DNA of 64,000 bases from Aurantiochytrium sp. KH105 (Eukaryota > Sar > Bigyra > Thraustochytrida > Thraustochytriidae): the NCBI GenBank assembly GCA_003116975.1, contig BGKB01000116.1:163160-227159 (forward strand). Direction: 5' to 3'. Shown one piece after another: positions 9,017 to 20,351 of this stretch. Below the pieces are notes generated by a model. That model did not search any database. It was not told the DNA's origin and worked only from the letters and a program-made list of their open reading frames with translations. Positions within the stretch are counted from its first letter, which is position 1. Each line of letters begins with the position of its first letter. The position numbers and the translations under genes were made by a program.

Positions 9017-10876
9017 ATGGTGGCTGGGGCCGGCGGAACCGGCGCAAGCCATGGGAACGGAGCTGGCCACAACGCCAACAACGGAGGCGTCGTCACGACG
9101 CTGAAGAAGACCAAACGACGCACTACAGAGAAGATCTTGCAAAAGCTAGGCGCAAGCGAACCGGCGCATGACGACAAGGAATTCAATGAGTTGCATGGCG
9201 AGTTCGCCGACACGCACAAAGAAATTCTTTTGCTCTTGAGCAAGTTTCAGCTTTACGTAGAAGCCATTGAAAAATGGCAAAGATGCGGCGAGGCCCTTGC
9301 TAAAGAGGTGGGCAGCTTTGTCGCAAACGGGCAGGACCACGAGTGCGAGGCCCGCAAGGGCTTGGAGAAGGTGCACTCATGCTTTGCCGCAACGCAGGAT
9401 GAAATGAGCGCAATCTGTAGCAACCTCGTCGACAAGTGGAGCGTGCAGATTCTAAGCCCCCTGCGTGATGTGGCCTTTAAGCTCAATAACACCGTCAAGG
9501 ACAAGGTCGCCGAGCGCGCTGCGGACAAAATCGACTTTGATGTGTATCGGCGACGTGCCAAGTCGCTCGCGGGCCAAGCTGGGTCTAAAGGCGCAAAGCA
9601 GCGTGAAGCGCAAAAGAATTTTTCAAAGCTGAGCGCCACGCAACAGCGCTACGAAGAGAACAATGCCTTTTTGCTCGAACAGTTCCGACGCATGCGGGAG
9701 GAGCGCTCTCTCGTCGTGCTGCACGAGCTGGCACTCTCTGTCCACTTTCAGAATGAGTTCGTCAAGTCCATGCAACGCGTCTCACGCGAATGCTTTCAAG
9801 ACACCCTGGAGGCATACTTGCCCGACGAAGAAGTAGAAGGCTACGAGAAGCGCAGGAACCAATGGGTCGTCAAGGGTGGCACACAGGCTCAAAAGGCTGC
9901 AGGGTACGACACTGTCGGTGCCCTTGCCGAATCAGGCAAACATTTTGCAGGCAAAGGCCCGAAGCATTACGCACGGAATGCGCCAAGAGGCAAGCAAGTT
10001 TTTCTCAAGAATATTGGTCGACAGCTCTCGATGGAGCGCAAGCAGCCAACAGGGAAAAAGACCGACTTTGTCCTTCCCAACAAAGAGGAGCTCACTGACA
10101 TTAGTATTGTCTCTTACAAGAGCACATTGCCTCTCGAAGCTCCCGTCACGCCAGTGCATCTAAAGTCCAAGAGTTCGACGCAGGGAGGATTTCCTCTGCC
10201 CGATGACGCATCTACAACGGACCAGGACAGCGCTGCTGAAGACCAAGACGCCGGTAATGTGTCGCATGAAGATTCCGCTGGCGAGACGCATGAAGCAGAT
10301 CTTAGTGCAGTCGAGGAGGAAGATGATGTCAATTACTTGTCGTCCGCCAAGAGTGGTGCCTTGCACACCACGAGCTCAGAGCACACCATCGAAACCGTCG
10401 ACACGGATGACGACGACATGAACGATGAAGAAGGTGAAGGCGAGGAGGAAGCGATAGACGAGGCTGCCCAGGATCTCACCGACGAAGCTAAAATTGCCAA
10501 GGAGGGACGTGCAGAGAGCGTTGATAGCGAGAACCCCTCCTCCGATGCACAAGCGTCAGACCTGACCGCCACCAGTCTCCCAGACCCTGAGCAACAGTCG
10601 TCCAGCCTTCACGAGGAGGCAGACGCCGTTGACGGATCGCAGCAAGACGCGCAAATGAACGATAGGACTGGTGCTCATGACGAAGGTGAAGAAGACTATG
10701 AAGACGACTTTGAAGAGGCAGAGACAACGAGCTCTGTCGATGCAGCTGCGACCGGTGCGAGCCACTCCAGTACGCCAAGCGCAGATAAGAATATCGTCCG
10801 GGTGATGGACATTGATTGCATGATGGCCCCAGGATCGCAAGAAATTCCGTCGCAACACAACACGACAACAGCATGA
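9017..10876 (+). CDS. BAR-domain protein with long acidic C-terminal tail
   Basis: A 619-residue protein. Residues about 30-270 are helical and charged and read as an amphiphysin/Rvs-type BAR domain: EFNELHGEFADTHKEILLLLSKFQLYVEAIEKW, LSPLRDVAFKLNNTVKDKVAERA, KIDFDVYRRR and, later, QQRYEENNAFLLEQFRRMREER all fit its three-helix bundle. BAR dimers sense or induce membrane curvature in endocytosis and trafficking. The second half has no recognised domain; from about residue 390 it is highly acidic and Ser-rich (EEDDVNYLSS, DTDDDDMNDEEGEGEEE, EDYEDDFEEAE). There is no SH3 domain, unlike amphiphysin or Rvs167. It ends 115 bp from the convergent E3-like gene. Confidence 0.85.
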   Translation: MVAGAGGTGASHGNGAGHNANNGGVVTTLKKTKRRTTEKILQKLGASEPAHDDKEFNELHGEFADTHKEILLLLSKFQLYVEAIEKWQRCGEALAKEVGSFVANGQDHECEARKGLEKVHSCFAATQDEMSAICSNLVDKWSVQILSPLRDVAFKLNNTVKDKVAERAADKIDFDVYRRRAKSLAGQAGSKGAKQREAQKNFSKLSATQQRYEENNAFLLEQFRRMREERSLVVLHELALSVHFQNEFVKSMQRVSRECFQDTLEAYLPDEEVEGYEKRRNQWVVKGGTQAQKAAGYDTVGALAESGKHFAGKGPKHYARNAPRGKQVFLKNIGRQLSMERKQPTGKKTDFVLPNKEELTDISIVSYKSTLPLEAPVTPVHLKSKSSTQGGFPLPDDASTTDQDSAAEDQDAGNVSHEDSAGETHEADLSAVEEEDDVNYLSSAKSGALHTTSSEHTIETVDTDDDDMNDEEGEGEEEAIDEAAQDLTDEAKIAKEGRAESVDSENPSSDAQASDLTATSLPDPEQQSSSLHEEADAVDGSQQDAQMNDRTGAHDEGEEDYEDDFEEAETTSSVDAAATGASHSSTPSADKNIVRVMDIDCMMAPGSQEIPSQHNTTTA

Positions 10877-10991
10877 GAAGAGGAAGAAGGAGTTGGAGCA
10901 AGATCTCAACAAAAGTGCATGACATCATCGTTCTTCTTCTCGTTCTTGCAGAGAAACTAAATCAAAAAAGAAAACAAACAAAGACTTTGCA

Positions 10992-13790
10992 TCAATCGAG
11001 GACGAGAATTTCGTCACTCGAGACGGCCGCCTTCTTTCGTTTGGTCTTCCTCGTGGGCTTTGTCACGGGAAGTCTGATCGGGCCGAGGTCACCAATGAGC
11101 TCGGGAGTTAGCTTCTTGAAGAGGTCAGCCTGGACCTCTGGGGACTCGCTCTTCACGTAGTCCTTCCAGTAGGCCTCGAGCTGGCGCTTCTTTCGACGTC
11201 GTGTGGCTTCTTGAAACTGATCCATTGTGCCATAGTATCCCGCAGGCGCATTTCTGTTTGCATTAGCAGCCGCAAAGCGATGTGCATTTCTCCTGGAGCT
11301 TGCATCATTGTTCAGATTTGCAGAGCAATATGCGACATGGGCATGGGCATCTGCGCCCGTGTCAGTGAGACACCATCCACAAAAGGTACTTTTGGGCCGA
11401 CATCGCGTGCACGTGAGGGCAAAGCAGCCAGTGAATTCGCTAAAGGCGTGCCCGCCCTGCGGACACTTGAGCGTGAGAATATTTTCAGTAATGTGTGTAA
11501 AGTGCTTGTCCACTTTGGAGTTGTGCGACCCGGCACGTTGGATCTCGGCCTCCATCCGCTTGCGCTTGCGTTCCATATCGGACTGCATGGAGATGACGAC
11601 CTCTTCCTCGACGGAACGCTTGACAGCGGCAAGAAATTGCATGAGCGTTTCTTTGGAGACAAATTTGAGTACATCTGCAGAAGGAATGGGTGGCGCATCG
11701 CATGTAGGGTCATAACAAGGAATCTCGCCCTTGGCATCGCGCAACCGACTGTCGTTGCCTATCTCGGACACTGCCTTGACGTGCGACTCGAGGCAGGTTT
11801 TGCACATAAAGTGCCCCTTCGCGCACTGCGTGCCTTCGTCAAGAGGCGACGTGTCGCCACAGATATCGCAGTCGCGAGCAGGGATCAGAAGCGAGAGCGG
11901 CAGGCGGTCTATAAAAGGGTCAAGGTCCAACGCGGCAAACGCTTCTGGCCTGCAGATTTCGTCGAGAATGTTGATCCACCCTTGATCCACGAGAAGCTCC
12001 GGAAAGTGTTGGGTGGCCTGTGTCACAAGTTTCTGGCGCTCGTTCAAAATCCGCTCGATCAGCGGGCCCAATTTGTTCTGAGCCTGGGCTTTGAGCTCAC
12101 GTAATTTCTCGCGCTCCTCTTCAATGCTTAATTTGACGCTCTTGGCCGGCGTGCTGGAGGACGAGCTCGATGATGAAGAAGATGACGAGGACGAGGACGA
12201 GGATGAAACAGAAGTACGGTGGACGCCACCTGCGCTTTTGTGCACGTCATTCCCGCCATCGCCAATCTCAGACTCGTCATCGTACTGACTTGCGTGTTCC
12301 CGATGGCGAAGTTCTAGCTCGAGATCCTCCACTACTCTCTGTTGTTCTGTTACTTTGTGGTTGAGCGTTCGAAGCTCTTTGTACAAACTCTTGATTGCGC
12401 TGAGACTATAACGCGATCGCGAAGCTTCTTCAAAGGACTTGATTTCCTGTTCTTTCGTTGTCCAAGCCGTGCGCAGTTTTGTGGCTCGTCGCAAAAGCTG
12501 ACTGCAATATGCTTCGATGCGTCCAATTGCATCGCGCATGCTCTCCAGAGGAAGAGTGTCCAACAGGCCGGTTCCCGTACTGACCTTTTTCAGCGCGGTC
12601 AACTCAGTATCAATGGCCTCATTGAGCTCGCCTATGAGCGCGATGACCTCTGGAGACACTTCCGAGGCTTCAGAGGAAAAGAAAATGTGCGAGAATAAGC
12701 CTTCCTGCGCCTTGACCTTGGCCATGAGGTTGTCCGTGTTTAGTCGGAGCGCCTTAAAGTCGTTCTGGCCATCCCAAACACGTTTCTGGTGCAACACCCA
12801 GCTGCTGAGGTCCATGCATCCACGAAAGGACTTCGTTTGTACGTTTCTGGGCAGATCCGCTTTCTTGCCATGCACGGACACGGCGGCGTCAGCAAGGGCC
12901 GTCCCGAGGTCGCGCAATTCTTTGATGGCATCTTCGAGCTTTGAGGCCATATCATCTACGCTGTCGAAATCTGTTCGATTCGTTTCGATGACGTCTCGAA
13001 GTTGAATCAACACCTCTCCACGTGCCGCATTGCGCTCCTTTACAAGTGCTCGGACGCGGTCGCGTTCGTCACTTCGAGAATCATTCTGCGAATTCCCCCT
13101 GTCGTTTCTGTCTTCTGCCGGGTCTTCGGAGTCGCTCCCCTCGCTGCCGAACAGGATGGGGTCATTGTCGGACTCTCCGATATCACTTCTGTCGCTGCCT
13201 CCAGAAGGGCTGTCCTTGTTTTTGATGCGTTGTTGAATCTGTGCATAGCGCTTCATATCTACATCGGCCTGATGAAGAGCAGCGTCAAGTTTCTCTGCCT
13301 TTTCTGCTCCAGGTTCTAGCGCATTGATCTCGGACAAATGTTTCTCGCAGGCCTGCCATAGACTTGCATTGACCTTGCAACCTTCAGGAAATGGTCCTTG
13401 CTGTCGGACACGACATCTGAGTCCGCGCAAGCGAGCAAAGGCTGCCATGGCCTTGGCTAGGTCAATCTGGGCTTCGTCTTGGGCAGATAACTCCCACTCG
13501 CGTTCGTCATAGGCACGCACAGCATTTCTGGCCAAATAGTCGCGTTCTTGCAGCAATCTGTCGCGTTGTTTGATGAGCGCGCGCCTCGACGGCCCCAACG
13601 ACGACGACGAGGATGATGAAGACTGTAACCCGGACGTCGAAGCTGAAGAATCGAAAGGGAAATCTGACACGCTGGCATTCTCTTGCTTGACTTTGAAGGT
13701 GTTGTCGCCGCCGGCGGCGTTGTCGTCGTCATCAAGACAGACCAGCGAGTCGTGGGGCACGCCGCCTGCGAGGTCGATGACCTCGCCCAT
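10992..13790 (-). CDS. RING/IBR (RBR-like) E3 ubiquitin ligase candidate with terminal SUMO-interaction-like motifs
   Basis: A 932-residue protein from the ATG at 13790, the first in the open frame. Near residues 635-705 is a RING-like cluster (CDICGD...CAKGHFMCKTCLESH...CYDPTC). About 70-130 residues on is an IBR-like cluster (LKCPQGGHAF, GCFALTCTRC, FCGWCLTDTGADAHAHVAYC). RBR ligases take ubiquitin from an E2 and pass it through a cysteine in the second RING; the last cluster would be where to look for it. The N-terminal half is coiled-coil-like and charged, with a poly-Ser run of about 18. It begins MGEVIDL, a SUMO-interacting consensus, and ends EILVLD, a second hydrophobic-acidic SIM-like motif. 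The far C-terminus is basic (KPTRKTKRKK), like a nuclear signal. Confidence 0.85.
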   Translation of the reverse strand: MGEVIDLAGGVPHDSLVCLDDDDNAAGGDNTFKVKQENASVSDFPFDSSASTSGLQSSSSSSSSLGPSRRALIKQRDRLLQERDYLARNAVRAYDEREWELSAQDEAQIDLAKAMAAFARLRGLRCRVRQQGPFPEGCKVNASLWQACEKHLSEINALEPGAEKAEKLDAALHQADVDMKRYAQIQQRIKNKDSPSGGSDRSDIGESDNDPILFGSEGSDSEDPAEDRNDRGNSQNDSRSDERDRVRALVKERNAARGEVLIQLRDVIETNRTDFDSVDDMASKLEDAIKELRDLGTALADAAVSVHGKKADLPRNVQTKSFRGCMDLSSWVLHQKRVWDGQNDFKALRLNTDNLMAKVKAQEGLFSHIFFSSEASEVSPEVIALIGELNEAIDTELTALKKVSTGTGLLDTLPLESMRDAIGRIEAYCSQLLRRATKLRTAWTTKEQEIKSFEEASRSRYSLSAIKSLYKELRTLNHKVTEQQRVVEDLELELRHREHASQYDDESEIGDGGNDVHKSAGGVHRTSVSSSSSSSSSSSSSSSSSSTPAKSVKLSIEEEREKLRELKAQAQNKLGPLIERILNERQKLVTQATQHFPELLVDQGWINILDEICRPEAFAALDLDPFIDRLPLSLLIPARDCDICGDTSPLDEGTQCAKGHFMCKTCLESHVKAVSEIGNDSRLRDAKGEIPCYDPTCDAPPIPSADVLKFVSKETLMQFLAAVKRSVEEEVVISMQSDMERKRKRMEAEIQRAGSHNSKVDKHFTHITENILTLKCPQGGHAFSEFTGCFALTCTRCRPKSTFCGWCLTDTGADAHAHVAYCSANLNNDASSRRNAHRFAAANANRNAPAGYYGTMDQFQEATRRRKKRQLEAYWKDYVKSESPEVQADLFKKLTPELIGDLGPIRLPVTKPTRKTKRKKAAVSSDEILVLD

Positions 13791-14440
13791 CCTTCTGCCT
13801 GTGTTTATATGACTTGCGGCGCTGCTCGAGGTGGTGGTGCTGGTGCGCAAGCTTTGCTCTCCTTCTCTCAAAGGCGGTAAAGGCGGAGACGGTGGAGGCG
13901 AAGGCGAAGGCGAAGGCGAAGGCGACGGGGCCCTCTCGTCGGAGGTTGAGTTGCCGATTTTGCTGGGCCACGCTGGGCGTCTCCGCTTTCGGCCTGCCCA
14001 GAGGAAAAGCGCAAGCGCCGCACGGGCCGCTGCGTACCGAGTGCGGCTCCTACCGCGGGCCCGCGTTGTCTGTCAACGTGCGCACGCTGCTGCGATTGCC
14101 GGTCTGCGGACGACAACCTCTCCCCCTTTCTTTTCTTTCTCTCTTTCCCTTCCCTTCCCTGTCTCTCTCTGCTAGTAGAGACGCTCTCGCCCCGCTCTTG
14201 CCGCATTCTCTACTTGCCGCTTGCCCTTTCTCCACTTGCTCAGCGCTATAGTTCCCTTTCGGGACGGGGACCCCTGCGTTTCTCCGAAACCCGAGACTCG
14301 GAGGAAATCGTGTCATGCGAGCGCTTTGAGAGCGCCGCGCTCTCCCGATGAGCGTGTGCAGAATCATGATAAGTGATGTAGTAACATGCAGGAGATCAGC
14401 ACGACGGTCAGTCACCGGGTGAGAGGGAGCAGTCTGTGAT

Positions 14441-14491
14441 CCGGCCAGCCAGCCAGCCAGCCAGCCAGCTAGCCAGCCAGCAAGCAAGCCT
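14441..14491 (+). repeat. (CCAG)n / (CAAG)n microsatellite
   Basis: About ten tetranucleotide units of CCAG with one change, running into CAAG units. Confidence 0.85.
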
Positions 14492-15077
14492 GAGGCGTGA
14501 GATTCATCTTGGATGGACTTGCAGAAGCGGCCTCGTCGCGCGATTTGCATTGACCAACAACAGCGTGAAGCAGAAAACGACACCATTCAGGGAAACACTT
14601 ATCATTATAAAAAGAAGGATTAAGACTTGATCTGGTCCTAGGCAACAGGGATGCCTTGGCGTTCTATAGAAGTGGACTTGTCTCATCTGGTGACGGCCAC
14701 GCAGACAGTTGTTGGTGCATAGTTTGTTTAATTTAGGGAAAACCCTTGTGATTAGAAGTTTGGCTCTAGTAACCCGCAGTATACTACAGTCCTGCGTGAA
14801 TTGCAAGGCTCTCATTGAATTGGGGTAGACCCCCCAGAAAAGACGTTTTCGCGGAGCAATGGCTGATGCGTGGCGCATGTGAGTGAGTCAATTTGTCCAA
14901 GCATACGTACACGACCTAACATAAGTCTTCACAGCCCCTGCTGATTCAATTTCCGCTCAGAAATCGTAAACAAATACATCTCTCACAATCTCAGGTTGAG
15001 CAAGGCGACGTCGCTCGCGACAAAATCGGAGGTACAGAACAATTTTTATACACGTTTGCTTTCATGCGATGTCGGCT

Positions 15078-15230
15078 CTATAGTAGGGTTTCGTCATGTT
15101 CTGCCGCTCGCGCCGCCGCCTCAAGCTCTCGCTCCGTCGGATATACTCGGCGATTTTGCCAGAGCACCACGCCACTGAAGGAGAGCACCACGATCGCAGC
15201 TGCAAAACCCAAATGCAGGCACGATGTCAT
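15078..15230 (-). CDS. Candidate 50-residue single-pass membrane micropeptide
   Basis: An uninterrupted frame from ATG (15230) to TAG (15078). It starts MTSCLHLGFAAAIVVLSFSG, a strong hydrophobic helix (about residues 7-24) followed by WQNRRVYPTERELEAAARAA and HDETLL, a basic flank and then a charged helical tail. This is the layout of small inner-mitochondrial or ER subunits. Third codon positions are GC-rich like real genes here, while the flanking DNA is A+T-richer. It could equally be the last exon of a longer gene, since TTTTGCAG just inside it could act as a splice acceptor. I do not recognise a family. Confidence 0.4.
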   Translation of the reverse strand: MTSCLHLGFAAAIVVLSFSGVVLWQNRRVYPTERELEAAARAAEHDETLL

Positions 15231-15599
15231 GGCCCCTTTCGCATGTCTCCCACACCTTTATCGATCGCCACTTTCATGGCCCTCATCTCTAACGTACTCG
15301 ATTAAGCAGGCATTTGAAAAATTAACAAGAAGCGCCCTTTGCGATTGTCATCCATCGCTCGAAACTGTCTTTGATTACATTTTTAGTTTGCCAACTACGC
15401 TTTGCAATTCTTCATCTGGTCTACGATTTGAGGGTTTGCTCAACGCGTGCGCTTGGCAATCATCTTTCGGGCTTGTGCAATTGGGATCTGCTGGCCGTGC
15501 CGCTTACTCTCTCTTCTCCCTCTCCAAAGCAACGACAATGAACACAAAAGAGGCTTGAGCGAGTGGCCATGAGCGCGCTTGCATCACTCGCCCTCTGCG

Positions 15600-16660
15600 A
15601 CATGAGACCTTTGCCACTGGCGCCAGCACGCCTTGCGTCCTCAAACCGCAGGCCTCAGAAGTGAACAGCACGCTGGCGGGATCGACATGTTTCGATCCGT
15701 CAAGCAGTCGATGCCTATGTTTCTGCCAAAACTTGGATGTAGGTGTGTTCACTGCTCTGCAATTGGCATCTCATTGTTTGCGCAAGGAAGCTCTCTGCAC
15801 TTGCAGCTCACGTCTTTCAGTCTCTCGGTCCCTAAAAACTGAAGGTGATGGGAAGTATAAACGAGAACGTGATCCTTCGAGCATCGAGGTGCTAGTAAAG
15901 AAGGCAAGATGTGCGGCCGTGTACCCTCACCTGACCCCTAGTTTGCGCAAGGGCGTATTCGCGACTTGCGGCTCGTGTCTTTCACAGGTAATCCTTGGAA
16001 ACTGTAACATGTAAGTTCTGATGTGAGAAAGTAGAACGAGAATGGATCGTTTTCGGATCGAGGCCTGCGACACCTGCTGCTGCCGTGGTCCCAGTCAACA
16101 AGAGTTCATTAGAGCGACCGTGAACTCCCTTGTTGCGCAAAGGCACTTGGAGTGCTTGCGACGCGTGTCTTTCACGCCTTGGATAGGCAAACGTAGGCCA
16201 TGAATGTGGAAGAGTGAAAATGTGTTGCAAGAAAGAGTCACGCAAAGCTAGGTGCACCTATCGATGTCTGGGTGGCATGTCTGGGCCCATCTACAAAACG
16301 CTTGAATGTGTGGGTGTGCCCATGCACAGCTCTTTGCTTGCGCAAGAGGGTTCATATGGCTTGCGACGCAGGTCTTTCAGTCTCCGAAAACTGTTGGTCA
16401 TGCATGAGTGGGAGAACGAGAATGAATCGTTCTCGGATCGCCAATTGACAGGCTTAGTACTCGATGGATGCCTGCCTCGATGTTTCTTGCAAATGATTGG
16501 ATACGTGGTGGCTGTGTGCTTGATTTGCGTGCCATCAATGTTTGCGTAAGGGCATTCCAGTGATTTGCGCCAGGTTTGGACTTTGAAGCGGACAGAGAAA
16601 CCCTGTTGTCTGGTCATCTTCATGAACAACGGAACCAAAACGGATCCGTCACGGATCGCT
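15600..16660 (+). repeat. Degenerate tandem array, unit about 165-205 bp
   Basis: Five diverged units are marked by a TTGCGCAA palindrome at 15778, 15943, 16133, 16338 and (as TTGCGTAA) 16542. Most are followed by a CTTGCG-ACG-GTCTTTCA segment and, in several units, by a GAACGAGAATG-ATCGTT-TCGGATCG segment. Sequence before unit 1 (around 15700-15775) resembles that between units 4 and 5, so the array probably starts near 15600. No coding frame is shared between units. Confidence 0.65.
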
Positions 16661-18980
16661 GATCCATCTGGGCTATTTGCCCGCAATACTTGTACACATG
16701 CAGCTGTACCCCTACACCACAAGCTTGCTGGCGCATTCACTGGGTGGTAGGATTACAAGCCGCTTTGAATCGTCGTATCGAAAAGCAAACGAATATTTGT
16801 TCAAAAAATTGTTTGAGAAGAGCTCTATCTAGTATGAAGCAGCCTGCCGCTCATGACTCAATAGCCCTGCTGTAGCTGATGAACCTCAAGGTTGGGCCAT
16901 TTATGGGCCAAGAGAGTTGCATGCGGCCGAGAAGACGTTACCTTTGCAGTCCAGGTTTGATCCAAGACGTTCGTATTGCTCCGATGTTGTTCGACGTAAT
17001 TCTGTCGGATCAGAGGTTGTGTAAACGGGATGCAGAGCTTGGACCTTGGTGGTCTAGATTTGGCCTAAGGCCTTATCTGTTGATACTCACTGTAAGAGAG
17101 AATCTGTGCTTATCTGGACTTGGAGAGTGATGCACATTGAGAAGCCATTCATTGCGAACCGTCGCTTTGGACTTTGCTGTATTCTCGCTTCAGCACACGG
17201 ATAAGCATCTCAAAGAAAAGTAATTCTGTTCCGTGAGCGAATCTCTAGAACGAACTGTAAAGGATCTTTACAGTGTGCGAAGGAGTGCTGACAAATGCAT
17301 AAGGTCTCCTGTTCTTTTCGAAAAAGACAGCACAATTCTGCTGCTGATGACCTTTTCGGCACGCATAGAATCACTTCACATCATGGTCAAAGGATTGTAG
17401 GCTGAGCAAATTCGCTGGCTCAGGTCCTTTTCTTTGTGCAAACTGAGTTTTTTGCGAAGCAGCATCCAGTGGATATTGACCTTGAAGAGCGAGAATGCGT
17501 CGGACGTCTGCTCCGTGCGATGATGCGTCGCACGCTAATAATTCAACCTGGTTGCGGATCGCATGATCTTTCTGTGCTGACGCGCCCCGTTTTCGTTTGG
17601 TTTCTTTGTTTGCAGGGGAAATGCTCATTGTTTTTGGAATTCTCGAGCGTCGGGAAATCCCTATAAATTTCCAGGGTGCACTCAAAAGGTGCACTGCGGT
17701 TGCGGTGGCGGCAAGCAAGCACGTTTTCGTGTGCACGCGCCTTTGATCTGTCTTGGCCCGAAGACAAATCGTCTTGCTCGGTCCGCGTGAACACTTCCGT
17801 CCCTGGCGTGTGCCCTCTCGGACGCTTCTTGTCCTTCTCACTCGTGAGCATGCAGTCTCTCATGAGCTCGATCATCGTTATCGAACGTGCGTGACGGAGA
17901 GTGCCTGCGTGTGCATGAGTGCCCCGCGCCTTCCTACGAGCACGCGCGCGCGTGTGTGCATGCAGGCGTGGCGCACGTAAAGTCCGCCAGCACCTGCATC
18001 AGCTGCAGCAGCAACTGGGGCAGCAGCGCGTCGGCGAGCGTGCACCCGGCTTCTTTTGCGCCGTCGACCGGGACGGTCGCTGCTCTGCTCTGCCGCGTGC
18101 AGTGCAGTGCAGATCAGTGCAGTGCAGCGCTGTGCAGAGCAATGCAAACGGATGCAGCGTGCGTTGTCGCTATACAAAGAATCTTCCTCGCGCTCGCGAC
18201 ATCTGCACTGGGGCCTCTAGTTGCCGCCTTTCCCACTCATTTCCTGCCCCTGCTCGGAGCGCCCCGCAGCGGCCGTCCCAACCACCACCGGGCCACATTC
18301 TCAACTCCAAATGGGAAAAGCAATTGCACTGCAACAAACGACTTGAAAAAGATTAACAGACGAACAAACGAACAAACAGAACAACCAAAACCAACCACCC
18401 GCGCCCGCTCGATTGGCTGCGGCGTGCCCGCGTCTGCGCGCCCGTGCCCTTGGCCCTCTTGGTTATAACAAGTAAGCTATCCCTCGCCTACGCTGGCCCT
18501 CACGCCGCGCGCTCCTCCCGCACGGCGTCGACGCGGCGTCGAGGCGAGCCGGGCCGGGCCGGGCCGGGCCTCAGGGCCGCGGCCAAGATCGGCGGCGACG
18601 TTGATGTTGATGATGGATGGTGATGATGCATGCATGGCGCATTCACGTGCCTCCTTCTCTCCGCCACCAGGGCCACTTGCAAAGAACTGCAACCAAGGGC
18701 AGCTGGAACGCGACCGCGAATGACTGACATGTGAATGAATGAAAGAACGATGTCTAAAATGAAAGAAAAAAACCGCCGCTCGTGCCGCCGCCGCCTCGCG
18801 CGCTCGATCCGTGCAGCCCATGCCACTGCCCGTGGCTGTGGCGGGCGGGATGTATGTACGCCCGGAGGCTCCCGCTCTCGGCCGCGCCGCAGCCGGCGTG
18901 GCGCATCGAGGCGTAGGCGACGGACACGCGCGACCGACTCCCGCGTTCTCCGGCGGGAAAAGAAGCATTATCTAACTGTG

Positions 18981-19003
18981 CTGCAGCAGCAGCAGCAGCA
19001 GCA
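18981..19003 (+). repeat. CAG triplet run
   Basis: Seven CAG units in GC-rich non-coding DNA. Confidence 0.8.
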
Positions 19004-19075
19004 GCGCGTGCACGTGCTCGCGCGCACACACTCTCATACTCACTGTCACACACACGCGTAAAATTATAGGCTACA

Positions 19076-19107
19076 ATCGATCGATCGATCGATCGATCGA
19101 TCGATCG
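19076..19107 (+). repeat. (TCGA)n microsatellite
   Basis: Eight self-complementary TCGA tetramers in a row, able to form a perfect hairpin. Confidence 0.9.
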
Positions 19108-20351
19108 TCGCTGGGCCTCGGCCCCCCTTCCTCTCTCTCTGCACGCACGAGCAAGCAACCGCGACTGGCACGTTGCGCACCGCCACGCCGGGCGGGACGG
19201 AGGGAGACCTTCGCGGTCGAGTGTCGCTCGAGTTTGTTTGGGCCACGCGCGAATGAACGGAGTGGTGGATAAGTAACTAACAGTAACAAAGAAGAAGAAA
19301 AGCAAGTATGAATACTATGTGCAAGCGAGAGACGAGCAACTGCAAGCAGGAAGAGGCCCGCCCACCCGCCGTCGACCTGACCGCTGGTCGGTGCTCGACC
19401 GGGCTGGCTCCGCGTCGCCCGCCGCCGCCTCTGCCTCCGTCTCTGCCCCGTATCCGCGTCCGTCCGCGCCGCGCGCTGCTCGACAACGTGGTGTCCGCGA
19501 CGCCTTGAACGAGCGAACGCAAGGCCCAACTCGGCAAGACCCGACCCGAGCTGCGATGACCTGACATCATCTTCATCATCACCATCATCGTGCCCCGCCA
19601 CGCAAGACCTCGGGTCACCCCTCCCCACCCCACCCACCCTCTGCGTGCGGTGCGCTGCGTTAGGGCGGCCTCGCACGCGCCCGCGCGAGGCCGAGGCCGG
19701 CGCCGAGTCCTGGTCCCGGTCGCCGCCGCCGGGGCGCGCGGCGCGAAGTGCGCGGCGCGGGTCCCCGCCCGCCCCTGCCGCGCCCCGCTTCTCCCGCGGA
19801 CGGCCTGCGATTGCCGCCCCTCCCGCCCTTTGCCGCCGCTCCTGGTGAATGTTGGATTGCCTCCCAGAATGGGGGCACTTTTTTCACACCGCGCGGAAAG
19901 GGAGAAAGGGGAAAAAGGAGGGAAAGGATCGGGTAGATCACCGGGACTTAAGAAGTCTCCACTGGCGCAAGTTCTTGAAATTTTAATTTGAATAAAAAAT
20001 GTTCAATTCCTCATGTATTTCAATATCAAAGGAAACGTATTCAAAAAAATTCACGTGATTTTATGGGAGGGGACACATGGCTTATGTACCTCGATTCTAC
20101 TCAGTGGACCTCACATAATAGCTGGTGAGTTCTCCCGCAGACCTCTCAGAGCGTCCCCAGTGGATTGTGCCGTGGCAAATTGTAATGAATGACTCAAAAC
20201 CACTCGTTACACTCGTCACAACTTAGTTTGCTTCTCTCGTCACCTCCACTGACGGAGGTCGCAGGTAGTGGAGCGCGGATCGGCGGCGGTTGGTATGGCG
20301 GCGGCGGCGCGGCAGGAGAGGAAAAAAAGCCATGCCAAACCATTCGCGGCG

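Noticed and set aside
15600-16660. CRISPR-like array
   Set aside because: Units are long, diverged and without short identical repeats separated by unique spacers; the genome is eukaryotic.
17371-17841. Minus-strand frame of 156 codons
   Set aside because: No domain pattern, codon bias unlike the real genes, and overlapped by similar frames on the other strand.
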